Positions 49,681 to 61,949 of a DNA stretch of 64,000 nt are shown here, in pieces. A program made the translations under genes and the position numbers. Each line of letters begins with the position of its first letter. Within the stretch, counting starts at the first letter, position 1. Under the pieces are notes generated by a model. That model made no database searches and was not told the DNA's origin. It worked only from the letters and a program-made list of their open reading frames with translations. The stretch covers positions 30,311,841 through 30,375,840 of the forward strand of contig CM068583.1 in assembly GCA_035048485.1 (NCBI GenBank), read 5' to 3'. This stretch comes from Pteria penguin. Lineage: Eukaryota; Mollusca; Bivalvia; Pterioida; Pteriidae.

Positions 49681-51984
49681 TTAATTTATTAACATAAAAT
49701 TAGGTGAATCATCATCAAGCAAAATCCAGCGATCTTTGATTACGTAAGGACGTGAATTCGTAGTGGTCTGAATGGACGCTCCTTCGATACCCTTTATATT
49801 GTATAAATCGTCCAATGTCCTCCAGGGTGACCTAGGATCGACGTAATTGCGACGATTTAAAGAACTATCTGAGTTATCACTTTCACTGTCACAGCAGTCA
49901 TCGTTCATTTTATCGTCACTTACATCGATATATCGTACTCCGTCATTGTTCGCACATTCGTTGGTGCAATGTCGCCCATATACACCCAAGACATTATTAT
50001 CTATATCAGAATATCGCTCATCATCCATATCGGTTGTTTGACCTTCGCTGTCGTTATAATCGACATCGTTTACTCGGTCATCGCCATCAGTATCATACCG
50101 ATCGCTAGCTTTGTTGTCATTATCACTTACACACCGACAGTCCCACTCATTCACGTGGTCAGCACTATATCGCAAATTTGAAATGTTCTTTCCGTTTAAA
50201 CTATCGATACTAAATGCTGCTTCATTGTCTCCTTTCCTTATATCATGGATAAATCGGTCTTTTTTGCCAACATCATTTTCAATGAGGTTATTCTTACTGT
50301 TGTCTATACACTCATTTTCAATGAGGTTATTCTTACTGTTGTCTATACACTGTGGGGTGTGGAGAAATATGTTACCAATGAAATCGACAACTGTGGTTTC
50401 TTCCAGTAAATCGTCAGCTTCCTTTATACAAATCTGAAGATTTTTCTTTACTCTTTTCTTTTTAGACTCAGTTAAGTACATTTCCTCCACGTGCTCTGCG
50501 AATTTCATTGTTCTTGCACATTGTTTCCTCTCTAAACATTTATCAATAATTGATGCCACTACAACTTCGCTGCATTGCCCAATCATTTTGTCAAAACTTG
50601 TACTTACTTCGTCTGGATTATCCAGAAAATCCAATACCTGATAGTAACCATTACTTAAATCTTCTCTTTTTCTTCCATCCTTTTCATCAATATAACAAAG
50701 TTCATCTGGATTTTTATCTTTGAAATCACCTTCGTTAGACTCTACCGGTAACACGTTTATAGAACAATTGGTTATTTTCTCTTTCAATATCTGATCATTG
50801 TCTCTTACTGCAATGTTACGATAACCTTTGCCTATATTTTCATTATAACTGCTACATTTATCTCCTATATTCGTCAAAGAATCATTTATGCAGGTTCCAC
50901 TGTTTCTAAAATATCCATTTACATCCGTGACGCATGATGTCTTAATACTGTTATATTGAAAGATGTCATTTGGTATTTCACTCAAATTTAATTCATCATT
51001 ATACATATTTTCCCATAAACTCTCGCTTATGTTTACTGGTAATTCGCCATTTTCCGTTACTTCTTTTGGAAGTGATATACTTTTAAATGACTTAACAAAA
51101 TCCTTATTTGAACAAACCTCGTTCTTCAAAGGGGTAGCATTTCTAGAAAGTTCGCTATACTCTCTGCTTATTGGTCTAAAGTGACACTTGTCGTTTTCTG
51201 ATATACTTCCATTTTTCGTCTGATTGTTGTTATACAGTACAGGTAATGTTTTTAACTTCCTTTTTTTAAATCTTGTTTTCGCCTTGTTATCTGGTGTTCT
51301 GTGACCTTGCATATATCTGTTGACTTCACCTTTTGGTTGATTAACGCATTTTCTGAAAGAAGCCTTCCCAGAAAAAGCACATTTGTTAACATGACAGCTG
51401 GACACATGCATATTATATATGCTTGCATTTTTGAAAGTTATATTACATATGTTACATATAACTTTATCTCTGATTGACCAATCACACTTAGAGGCTAGAG
51501 TTGAATCCGGGGCTTGTGACAATTTTTCATGGTCTTGATACCTGATAACATTGCTACTTGCGCGGCATCCTGCATCCAAGAATGGAGAAACATCTGCATG
51601 GGAAGACTTTAAAAATGCCACCATAAACCGATCTAATTTATGAGATCCATGGAATCTTTTTTCTCCAATATCAATTAACTCTTGTGAGCAAGGGCTAGGC
51701 ATCTGAGATTCCTGAGATATTTCAATTTCTTGAATGTCCATATGTCCATGCTCAGAAAGATTCAATCCTTGCTCAATAGGCAAGAGTTGTTGTTGCATTG
51801 TTATATGCTGACTGGATTTACCTGCTAGTCTTTGTAATAATACACTGTGTTCTGTAGGAGATTGTTCTTCTTGTCTTACTATACATTGTTGTGTAGACGA
51901 TGTTGATTTAACTTCCACATTATCAGACAGAGATATCAGCTGGTCTGCTACAGACACAACAGAATGTAGAGACTTCATCTCCAT
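49681..51984 (-). CDS. Large single-exon protein with one C2H2 zinc finger and acidic C-terminal half
   Basis: A 767-residue frame, far longer than any other here. Residues 1-160 are rich in Ser, Gln and Glu. A C2H2 finger spans 175-198: CNIC then H193 and H198 (C-X2-C-X12-H-X4-H). A basic stretch TRFKKRKLK at about 237-245 could be a nuclear localisation signal. A 13-residue tandem duplication, CIDNSKNNLIENE, lies near residues 544-569 (39-bp DNA repeat at 50278-50355). Residues about 610-710 are very acidic (D, E, N runs), and the end is more hydrophobic (DRWILLDDDSPNFMLIN). Start: ATG in GACATGG context. A nuclear DNA- or RNA-binding regulator is plausible from the finger, but I do not recognise an orthologue. 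An AATAAA hexamer overlaps the TAA stop. Upstream leader exons may exist. Confidence 0.8.
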   Translation of the reverse strand: MEMKSLHSVVSVADQLISLSDNVEVKSTSSTQQCIVRQEEQSPTEHSVLLQRLAGKSSQHITMQQQLLPIEQGLNLSEHGHMDIQEIEISQESQMPSPCSQELIDIGEKRFHGSHKLDRFMVAFLKSSHADVSPFLDAGCRASSNVIRYQDHEKLSQAPDSTLASKCDWSIRDKVICNICNITFKNASIYNMHVSSCHVNKCAFSGKASFRKCVNQPKGEVNRYMQGHRTPDNKAKTRFKKRKLKTLPVLYNNNQTKNGSISENDKCHFRPISREYSELSRNATPLKNEVCSNKDFVKSFKSISLPKEVTENGELPVNISESLWENMYNDELNLSEIPNDIFQYNSIKTSCVTDVNGYFRNSGTCINDSLTNIGDKCSSYNENIGKGYRNIAVRDNDQILKEKITNCSINVLPVESNEGDFKDKNPDELCYIDEKDGRKREDLSNGYYQVLDFLDNPDEVSTSFDKMIGQCSEVVVASIIDKCLERKQCARTMKFAEHVEEMYLTESKKKRVKKNLQICIKEADDLLEETTVVDFIGNIFLHTPQCIDNSKNNLIENECIDNSKNNLIENDVGKKDRFIHDIRKGDNEAAFSIDSLNGKNISNLRYSADHVNEWDCRCVSDNDNKASDRYDTDGDDRVNDVDYNDSEGQTTDMDDERYSDIDNNVLGVYGRHCTNECANNDGVRYIDVSDDKMNDDCCDSESDNSDSSLNRRNYVDPRSPWRTLDDLYNIKGIEGASIQTTTNSRPYVIKDRWILLDDDSPNFMLIN

Positions 51985-51999
51985 GTCAAGTGGTGTTAA

Positions 52000-54700
52000 C
52001 TTTATACGGTAAACTTTATAGCAACACTAATGGTTTCAACAGTATTACACCTGTTTTCCTGAAGTTATGCTGCAAAAAGAAACAAAAGTCCTAAATTTGC
52101 CTATATAATTTACCCGAGAACAGTATGCTCATTTAAATTATACTGACTGCTTTTCCTTATATTGCATACTGACTATCAATAAATGACTGCAAACTTAGAA
52201 CCATCAACCATAAGCATGTCAAAGCTTGGTCAAATCAAACCAACAAGAGCAATGCCCAGCGTGGCATAATACGCCCGTCACTGTTTGACGGGAAAAAATT
52301 AAAATTAGGAAGCCCTCCCCTTTCCCCGATTATTCAGGACTCAAGATAACACATGCTTTGACCCAGGGCAACAAATTACAATCCTGTGCAATATTATTGA
52401 AATCCATAAAGGCAGTAAAAAGTATGGCCAAGAGAAGAATTTAACCCCCCCCCCTTATGTATTTTCTTCTACGTCAAAAAATGTAAGAATATAAGAATAT
52501 ACAAGAAAAACTATGGAGTCGCATGGATAGGAAAATTGAGTACTACGGATATTCAAATTCCCGCAAATTTCTAAATTCAAGGGCCGTAACTCTCACAAAA
52601 CCAAAGCCCAAAGCAATCACACCCAAATGCGAACTGTTACTAACCCTCGTTGATATAGTTATATGCCGAGTTTTAATCCAATACCTTGAAAGACTGCAGA
52701 AACAAGCAAATTCAGAGAATTGTGATTCCCCACTTCCAGCGTTCTATCAGTAAGGGTGCAGTGATCTTTGACATATTGTAATGGTTGTGCTTATCTACAT
52801 GTATCTGCAGCGCCATTTGGGACACACAAGCCAAATATGAAGGCCCCACGTCTTACGGTTAAAACGTTACATTGAAGTAGTTCAAATGTCACAGTCAAGG
52901 TCACATGATAAAAAATTTGGTACCAATGGAAAGGTATTGCAATTAGGGACACACAAATCAAATACGAAGGTCCTACGTCTAACGGCTAAAAAGTTATAAC
53001 CAAGGTTAAAGTTTTTGTGACATTCGGACAGACAGACGGTCGGACAGACAGGCGGAGAGACGAATGAGATTTAATGTCCCTACGCTTTCGCGAAAAGCGG
53101 GGGACAAAAAGTCCGGAAACATGACCTCGGACGGACGCACAGACGAACAGTGCCATAATATAACAGTTCCTGTCTTGTGACGGGCGTATAAAAAGTCATT
53201 GATAACCTTAGGGAAATCAAACATGGAAAACAAACAGATCTTTTTCCTTTAACGGAGGAGCTGTAACAATGGTCCATTTTCAAACCATTCTTGAATTTCA
53301 AAATTTTAATAATTGATAGGAAACACACTTCTACGACCTGTTTTGGTGCAAAATAAATAGGGGAAAAAATCCCCCTGCGAGAAAGTGTTCATCAGGCCAA
53401 TGTGAACTCAGACGAAAATAATTAAAGATAATTATATTAATCTAAAATCAAGAAAATTAAATTCAGCTGCTTCTTACTGGTACTCTGAATAAATCAAAAC
53501 AATTACACAACAAAGGTTGTCAGAAGACAACAGAGCTCGCCATTGGCAACCAAATTTAAATAGCAAAAGTGTTTTGAATGGAAGGTTTAGTCACAAGGAA
53601 CATACACATGACGTATTTCGGCCTCAATCTGATCAAAACCATGTCTTTATTCCGCTTCTCTATTTGTCCTATTGCAGATAAAGATCTGGCTAAACCCCGT
53701 TTGGGGTCATGTTCTGGTGAACTCTGATTTTTAGCCAATTAGTGAATCGGCTTCAAATTCCTAGGAATGAAATTAACATCCCCAGCGTGCGTGACCTACA
53801 AGGTAGTTTTTGAACAGTGTTCGTTACATATTGCGTCAATGGCACGTGCCTTGCCGAGTCATTGACTGAGAGATAACGGTTTCGGTGACTGAAACGTCAT
53901 CAGAGTTCATCAGAACATGACCCCTTACGGGGTTTTTTGCCAGATCTTTATCCGCAATGGGACAAATAAATAAGCAGAATAAAGATAAGGTTTTAATCAG
54001 ATTGATCTAAACCCTATCATTTACTTTTCATAATCGAGGGATCGCCAGATCCAGTTTTAACCACGCCCATTACGTAGCTTCACATTTGACGGGCCATTTA
54101 TGTATTGTCATAATGAAAAAGTGTGTCAAAAGGCGCGATATCGGGCATTTGACGATCAGTCAATTCATGACCAAGTTAAAGTTTCTTAAAAGTACGTCAA
54201 ACCTTAAGATCAAGGTCATAAGGTCAACAATTTTGGTACCCAATGAAAGGTCATTGCACAAGGATTACACATGTTTTTAAAATATCAAAGCTCTGTCTCT
54301 AATGGTTCTAAAGTTATGATCCAGGTTAAAGTTTTTATCTAAGTAGATCAATCATTCGAGCTGGAATCCAAAAACAGCTACACTTCTTCACACATCTTTC
54401 TATATCACCCTGATGCATTTTGATGAAACCATCTAAGACTTATTACTGGTTATGGTGGTGTCACCTATTGATAAATCCGGAAGAAAAACAACTTCACTTG
54501 TAGGGGACCTAAAGTACTTTATTCCTATTAAATTTCATTAACATCCAGTGAGTCGTTCCAGAGTCGAATTTGAAGATGTAAATCAAAGGCTTGAAGAGCC
54601 ACAAAGGCGTCGAGCTACATTTGATTTAAAGCTGTCAAAAATAGCAGAAATTGACCGGTCGTGTTCAACTTTTTTTGTTGAATTCCGATAATAAAAATAA
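52000..54700. other. Dispersed repeats, no gene seen
   Basis: 52245-53190 looks like one repeat copy: it begins AACAAGAGCAATGCCCAGCGTGGCATAATACGCCCGTCA and ends in a GACAGACGG-rich stretch, TTTCGCGAAAAGCGGGGGACAA, and TGTGACGGGCGTATAA, an imperfect inverted match to its start. Inside are GTACCAATGGAAAGGT..TGCAATTAGGGACACAC units shared with the window start. 53550-53960 and 54120-54320 hold further diverged copies, including inverted pieces around TCTGATGAACTCTG and GACCCC. Confidence 0.5.
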
Positions 54701-54702
54701 AA

Positions 54703-57274
54703 ACAAGAGGCCCAAGTGGGCCTATATCGCTCACCTGAGTACCTAGATTATCAGTCATGCATGAAGGAAGAATTCATTTATTTTTGCATTAATGTGACTA
54801 AGTCAACACAGATGTTGAAAATATGTCAAATTTTATTTCAGACTAGAATAAAAAACAACACTTTCTTGTACATCCATTCAGGTGATTTTGATATTAAGCA
54901 TTTCCTTTGTCTCTGCAAGAAGTCATTCAGGGCAACAAGTTAGTCATTTTCTTTAGGTGGGGCCTTTTGTTGACTGATTTCAAGTCTGGGTCATGAACAA
55001 CAATTGTTTCAAATATTGTCAAGATCTAACTTAAAATTGCCTAATTTCATATGTTGAGTGTTGAGAAACATCTAAAAACTTATTTAGATGTGTAAAGAAA
55101 TGAAAAAAAAATTTTGACCACAGCTGGATTTGAACCGCTACTCTCCATATTTCAATTACCAAGTGGTATATGTACTATTGTGAGAACTGCTTTTTAGACA
55201 TGGTGGCATTATCTGTTAACCAATTTGGATGAAATTTACCAAATTGATAGAGGACTTTTAGTACTTCATGTATTCCATGTTTCATTAAAATCTTTCATGT
55301 GGTATAACAGCAGAAGTGAAAAATGTGATTGAATTGTTCCTATACACCCTCATTTGGAAGTCTTAAAAAATTCATAGAAAATCCAAAAATTGAGATATTG
55401 ACAAAATTCTTTCAAAGTAACAATCCTTACCATAATTATGATCACAATAGTCCATAAGAAATCATCATTATCAATTAACTAGGAAATATGACACTTTTTT
55501 CTGCATTGAATCACCAAGTCCAAAGAAATGTCGAAAAAAATTCTAAAATTTGATTTTGGAAGGGAACCAAAATGACAATACATCTTCACTCATCCCTCTA
55601 GATCATTTCTATGCATTCTGTTTGTCTCTGTATACAGCCCGTATGAAAAAGAATATTGTTAAACGAGGAAACTCTTTTGTGACCTACTCTTGACTATGGT
55701 GGCGCCACCTGTAAAGAGGTCTGGACGAAAACAAAAGAATTTGAAGAGGATCATAAGTGACTTATTTCTACCAAGATTTATTAAAATCCTTCAAACAGTT
55801 TTGTAGAAAAAGTTGAAAATGTGAAAAATGGCCCAAACACCCCACCCCCCCTTTTTTTGGAAGTCTTAAACGTAAAATTCCTAATTTCATATGTTGAATG
55901 TTGAGAAACATCTAAAAACTTATTTAGATGTGTAAAAAAAAAAAAAAATTTTTTTGACCACAGCTGGATTTGAACCGCTACTCTCCATATTTCAATTACC
56001 AAGTGGTATATGTACCATTGTGAGACCTACTTTTAGACATGGTGGCATTATCTGTTAACCAATTTGGATGATCCGCACAAAAAACAAAACCTTTGAAAAG
56101 GACTATGAGTACTTGCATCCTACCCAGTTTTATCACAATCCTTCAAGTTGTTCTGTAGATCAAGTTGAAGATATGAAAAATTGTCCCCCCCCCCTTTTCT
56201 TGGAAGTCTTAAAAAATTCATAAAAAATTCAAAAATCGAGATATTGAAAAAATTCCTTCGCACCAGCATTCCTTACCATAGAAATGATTAAATGAAACCA
56301 AATGAATGCATCAATGTTTACTAAAAGAAAATAATAACTCTTTAATGCATTAAAATAACAAAGTCCAAAATAAAAATGAAAAAACGTCAAAAATTTGATT
56401 TCGGAATGGAACCAAAAATATCAACACTTCTTCCCATATGCCTCTAAATCATTCCTATGCAGTCGGTTTGTCGCTGTATGCACCCGATCTGAATAAAAAG
56501 TTTGTCAAAGGAGGGTACCCTCTGTGACCTACTTTTGTCTGCGGTGGTGCCACCTGTTCATGGATCCTGACAAAGATGACCACATTTGTCGGGGACCTTG
56601 AGTATTTGATGCATGCCAAGTTTCATTGAATTCCAGCAAGTGGTTCCGAAGAAAAAGTTCAAACTGTGAAATGTTTACACCAATTATCCCACCCCCCCTT
56701 TTTCTTGAAAGTCTTAAAAAATTCACAAAAAATCCAAAACATAAAATATTGAAAAATTTTCTTCGCAGTAGTATTTCTTACCATCAAAATGATCAAATTA
56801 AACCAAATTAATGCATCAATGTTTACTAAAAGAAAAAAATACCTCTTTTCTGCATTAAAACTACCAAGTACAAAAAAACGTCAAAAAAACGTCAAAAATT
56901 TGATTTCGGAACGGAACCAAAAATAACAACACTTCTTCACACATCCCTCTAGATCATTCCTATGCATTCGGTTTGTCTCTGTATGCCCCAGGTCTGAAGA
57001 AGAAGTTTGTCAAAGGAGGGTACCCTCTTTGACCTACTTTTGCCTGTGGTGGCGCCACCTGTTGATGAATCCGGACGAAAAACAACAACACTTGTAGGGG
57101 ACCATGAGTACTACATGCTTATCAAGTTTCATCAAATTCTGTTCAGTGGTTCTGGAGAAGAAGTCGAAAATGTGAAAAGTTAACGACGGACGACAGACGA
57201 CGGACGACGGACGACAGACAACGGACGGTGATTGATCACAATAGCTCACTTGAGCCTTTGGCTCAGGTGAGCTA
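54703..57274 (+). mobile_element. Hairpin-ended element C, full length with internal duplications
   Basis: Starts ACAAGAGGCCCAAGTGGGCC and ends in GACGGACGAC repeats and the hairpin AGCTCACTTGAGCCTTTGGC/TCAGGTGAGCTAA. It is longer than element B because internal blocks repeat: the TTTAGATGTG..GAACCGCTACTCTCC..AAGTGG block occurs at 55080-55180 and 55915-56015, and TTCCTATGCA.TCGGTTTGTC..TGTGACCTACTTTTG..GGTGGTGCCACCTGTT blocks occur near 55600, 56450 and 56950. C-runs followed by TTGGAAGTCTTAAAAAATTCA recur four times. No transposase frame. Confidence 0.8.
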
Positions 57275-57539
57275 ATAAAAGTTTAAGGACCAACAGCTAT
57301 ATATCATATAATATAATATCAAAATGTGAATGAAAGTTGTCAGTGGGCAACATAGCTCTCCGGTGGGACTTTGTCAGAAAGTAAGATTATGATAAACAGT
57401 TTCTTGATGGGGTCCGTTGTCATGAGCAAGTCAAGTCAAGTACACAGTACTGCATTGTACTCAGTGACCTTTGACCTTTTGATGAAAATCAATAGGGTCA
57501 TCTACTATTCATAACCAACCCATTTCATCTCAATATATG

Positions 57540-57870
57540 TACTCATTGCAGAGATAATGAACGGAAAATGCGAATTATTGGAAAGTTTCTAGGTTCAAGG
57601 GGTGTAACTCCCTGAAAAATTGTTGGATGGTACACTGTAACTATAAATCAAAACTTGACCTAGATATGCTCGTAATGTATCTGTATGCCAAATTCCATTT
57701 CAATATATGTACCCATTGCTGAGATACTGCATGGAACTGTGACTTACTGGAAATTTTCTAAGTTCAAAAATTGTTCGATGGTAACCAAATCAAAACATGA
57801 CTTTTTCTTGTGATGTACATGTATCTATATGCCAAATTTCATTTCAATACGTGACCCTGTTGCGGAGATA
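57540..57870. repeat. Diverged ~140-bp dispersed repeat
   Basis: Two to three units share ATGCCAAATT(C/T)CATTTCAATA, GTACCCATTGC.GAGATA.TG.ATGGAA and TTCTA.GTTCAA. The same family seems to occur at 52530-52650 (TTCTAAATTCAAGGGCCGTAACTC). Confidence 0.5.
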
Positions 57871-57957
57871 ATAAATGGGAACTGTTCAGGTTACGACTCT
57901 ACTTACCTACCAACCGACAGTAACAAAGCAATTTAGCCTCTCTTCTTCGAAGAGGGA

Positions 57958-58244
57958 AGCCGGTGTGGCCTAGTGGATAAGGTGCTCGGCTCGTGATCAA
58001 GAGGTCCCGGGTTCGACTCCTGCCCTGGTTGCACCGGTGTTCTGTCTTTCGGATGAGACAGTAAAAACCGAGGTCCAGTGTCACGGTAGGCGTGGAATGT
58101 AAAAGATCCTTCACTGCTTCGGGTGGGTCCGTTGCAAAGCCAAAGGTCTAAATTTGTAAGCAATGCATCAGGCAGATGCAGTCACCACATACATGTACGT
58201 GAAATAATCGTGGATTGACGTAAAACAATATTCAATCAATTAAT
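57958..58244 (+). mobile_element. SINE, family 1, near-complete reference copy
   Basis: The head GCCGGTGTGGCCTAGTGGAT / AAGGTGCTCGGCTCGTGATC has a clear box A, and GGGTTCGACTCC gives box B. The body runs GTCTTTCGGATGAGACAGTA, GTCACGGTAGGCGTGG, AAAAGATCCTTCACTGCTTC, GGGTGGGTCCGTTGCAAAG and GCATCAGGCAGATGC. It closes with GATTGACGTAAAACAATATT and (CAAT)n. This is the best template for judging the other copies. Confidence 0.92.
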
Positions 58245-59510
58245 CCATCTTCGAAAGGGGGGGGGCATAAAAAGCATCAAAAGTTATTTATACAATTTCA
58301 ACAAAATGAACCAACTTGAAATATACATCCTTCTAGATCACTTTGATGTCATTAGTTTCATTATAATCCATACAGCGGTTCTGGAGATGAAGATATTCAG
58401 ATGGGTACCCTCTAAGGTCTATTTTAGCCATGGCGGTACCACCTCTGGCTCTGGACGGATATGGACGAAAATAAACAAACTTGTTAAAAGACCTATAACA
58501 GTAACAGAGTGTCATCAAAATACTTTGAGTGATTTTGAAGAAAAAGTTAAAAATGTTAAAAGCTTATAGACAGACAGACAGACAGATAACAGGTGGGAGA
58601 AAAACCTGGACAAAACTTTAGTTAGATTAAATGAAACTCAAGTAACAGTTTAAAAATATTTTCTTTTGAAAGTTGGCAAATAAAAGCTTTATGGCTTCCT
58701 TATACATGTTGAATAAATCAAGAAAATTACTTACTGAATACTGCAAAACAATAAATGAAATGAAATGTTTTTTACCTGCAGCAGGCTTAGATTTAAATAC
58801 CTCCAGCATGCCATGGCTTACGTCAAAAATTTAAGAAAAAAATCATTGTTGATCCAGAAAACAAAATTTCATTTGTCATTTCCGAAAAGTCCTTGAAATA
58901 GATATTATCGAATAAATGTTAACCAGTAAATGTTAACTAGTAAATGCTTTATTGTTTCTCTGTATTGAATAAATCAATAAAATGACACAAACATGTGTAG
59001 AAATGACTTATCCAAAAAGACATTAAAAACATCAAAAATTTGATTACATAAGAAAACCAAACAAGCAAGATTCTGAGAGTGTTGCTGAGGAAATACATGT
59101 GCCCTACCATCCTCAACAAACTTTACAATGCATACATTTATAAGAGGCTGATGTTATAAATACATTTCTTGGAATATATTATCCAGAAGTGAGTCCTACT
59201 ATAATTGATGGATAACATTTCTCCATTACATGTAAGTACTAGTACTACATGTGGCTGGGAAACAATCAAAAAGTAATAAATGTACACAACATGAAGATCA
59301 AAACAGGGCAAGAACGAGCATAAAAATATTATGTGATACAATATGAACCTCACTGAAAGTTGAAGTTCTGTGATTTTCCTGAGGAATTCTATACAGAGTT
59401 ATCTTTTCTTAAATACAGGGAGCACACAACATAGTGAAAATCAACAAGTTGTGCTATACATTGTTATTTAAACAGTGGTACAGGATTAATATATCAAACA
59501 TTATAATCAC
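58245..59510. other. No gene seen
   Basis: G9 run at 58258-58265. 58270-58590 is a diverged relative of the element C interior (CTTCTAGATCACTTTGATG, GGGTACCCTCT, GACAGACAGACAGACAG). The remainder is AT-rich. Confidence 0.45.
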
Positions 59511-59512
59511 TT

Positions 59513-59620
59513 ATTTTTGTATGGTATAACATTTATTTTTGTATGGTATAACACTTAATTTTGTATGATATAACACTCAATTTTGTATGGTATAACACTC
59601 AATTTTGTATGGTATAAGCT
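59513..59620. repeat. 22-bp tandem repeat, 5 copies
   Basis: The unit TTTTGTATGGTATAACACTC/AA recurs five times with small differences. Confidence 0.85.
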
Positions 59621-60079
59621 TAGTGAGACATTTTAGTGTTACTGACATTAACTGACTCAGTGAAATGGATTGGAAATATACACAACACACATTAGGAAAA
59701 ACAAAAACTGGGCATCGTTGAATGGTACATAATACACCCACACTTTATTTTCAAAGGTGCATGCAAAGTACAACCAAACATCAGTCTTATTAAAATGTGA
59801 CTTGTACTTCGTTGTACATGGAGTATCATAGGGAAATGAAATACTAGTCGCATTTTAATAAGATTGAACTAAATATCTAATCTAATTGTGGTAAATGTAG
59901 ATTACCTTTGATATTGGTAAAATAGTTCAGGTTTTTCTTCAACTCTTTGTAGTTCAATTGATCTTTTTCGCACATCAATCATTTCCCAAATTGACAGCCC
60001 GGGCCCTCCCTTCATAAATACACTGACAACAATTGTATTTAATATTCCTCAAGATTTAAAAATTCCTGTTCAATATGGC

Positions 60080-60840
60080 TTTACGCACATCATCATAATC
60101 ATTTATGTGATCTTTTTTGTACCAAGTTTCATCAAAACACCTGAAAATATTTAGGAGTAGTTGCGAAGACAAGGTATATTTTGCATTGGAATATCCAAGT
60201 CCAAGGGACATAACTCTTGTAAAGTTTTATGGACAACATTCCCATTCAGATATGCACATCTTCATATGATCTTCTTTCTTTGTATCATGATTGATCTAAA
60301 TCCTCCAAAGAGTTAAAAACTGCATAGAGCTGTGAAGACATGAAAATCTAAGTCCAAGAGACATAACTCCTGTAAGATTTTTTGGACAACATTGCCTTTC
60401 CAATATGCACATCTTTATATGGTGTTCTTTCTTTGCACCATGTTTCATCAAAATGCAAACAGTTTAGGAGGAGCTAGTTGCAAAAACAAGGTATTTTACA
60501 TATAGAAAAATCTAAGAAAATTTTTAAGTCCAAGGGCCATAACTCTTGTAACTTTTTTTTTAACAGCTTTCTTCTTCTGATATTCATCTTCATAGGATGT
60601 TCTTTCTTTGTACTTAAGTTTCATCATAATCTCCAAACGCTTTTAAGAAGAGCTACAAAGTTGTTAGACAAGATATTTTAAGAAAAGCTAAGTCCAAGTG
60701 CCATAACCAATGTAAATGTTTTTGTAGTGTATTCTTCTTCCTATGTGCATATTTAATTTACATTATAAGTATGTTCTTTTTTTCTTCATTGTACCACGCT
60801 TCATCGAAATCCCCTCAAGTTGCAAAGACAAGATAGAAGG
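60080..60840. repeat. Degenerate ~150-bp tandem repeat
   Basis: About five units share AAGTCCAAG(G/A)G.CATAACTC(T/C)TGTAA, ATATGCACATCTT.ATATG.TCTTCTTTCTTTG and CA.GTTTCATC.AAAT. Spacing is roughly 130-180 bp. Non-coding. Confidence 0.65.
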
Positions 60841-61206
60841 GGCATATGGATGACAGCAGTATGTTACAATTATATTTACACTTATACTTTTTAAAGGAGG
60901 CATACAAAAAGAAGTTCAATAAAATGGGAGGGGAGGGGGGGGGGTGGGTGTTGAAATCTGTTCATAAATACTTAATACTATACTCCTGTATGGCTATGAG
61001 TGAATTCTATTTCATATTTTAGATATTTACTAAATAATTTAGAAACATAGAAATTAGATATGAAATTGGATATCAGGGGTTTTGAATTCGCTGCTTCAGT
61101 AGCGAAAAAGTAATATCTAGGCTCTAGGTCCTACTTCTCTTGCACTTCTAAAGTCGTTCATATCTTGGGGATTTTTTTTAAATATAATCTATTTTGAGAT
61201 TCATGC

Positions 61207-61345
61207 ACGTGGCCATTTTATTATGCTGTCGTTTACTATTGCCACTCATCTGGTTATCCATATGTAGAAATTTGAAAATTAAGATGAGTTATCTTTCTTT
61301 GTGGCGAGTGGCAATAGTAAACGACAGCATAATAAAACGGCCACG
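61207..61345. mobile_element. Foldback element with 41-bp arms
   Basis: CGTGGCCATTTTATTATGCT / GTCGTTTACTATTGCCACTC at the left is repeated inverted at the right (GAGTGGCAATAGTAAACGAC / AGCATAATAAAACGGCCACG) with one mismatch; the loop is about 57 bases. The reading frames at 61194-61532 owe their length to this structure. Confidence 0.75.
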
Positions 61346-61675
61346 TTCAAGATTCTCAAAAGAGATTACTTTCAGTATAGCGCGAAATCTCTCAGAGAGA
61401 AAATGTTTTTGCACGAAAACGTTCCTGTCCCACATTACCCTAGGCCGTTCAAGATCTTGTTTCCGCATACTAATGACCTTTCATGGTATTAAGCGCTTAC
61501 CTGTTTTACACACTGGTGTTCCATTAGTATAAATATTCGTAATTTTTTCAAAAGTTCTCGTTTAAAATAATACTGTGGACTTCTTAGCCTAGACACGGAC
61601 TGATTATTAGTGACTTCGACTGAAGCTCTAGTTCGTACCATAGAGAATTCCATGCACATTTATACTTTACACATA

Positions 61676-61747
61676 CACACGCACGCACACACACACACAC
61701 ACCTACACACATATAAACACACACACTCACACACACACTCTCTCTCT
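61676..61747. repeat. (AC)n and (TC)n microsatellite
   Basis: Interrupted AC repeats followed by CTCTCTCTC. Confidence 0.85.
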
Positions 61748-61949
61748 CAAAATCAGATAATTACAAGCAAACTATGACAGAAAAATCAACTTAAAAAACA
61801 TAAAAAACAACATGATGTTAAGCAAATAAATAAAAAAAGTCTCTGTTGTCTGTAGTTTAGATAATCAAAACTGTAATGGTGTGGATACCATCTGATGAGG
61901 CTGGCAATCACGACACAAACCATGCCTGTTCAATTTCATTTTATTCTCC

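Noticed and set aside
61194..61532. 112-codon open frame
   Set aside because: Most of it is the two arms of a foldback element read in sense and antisense.
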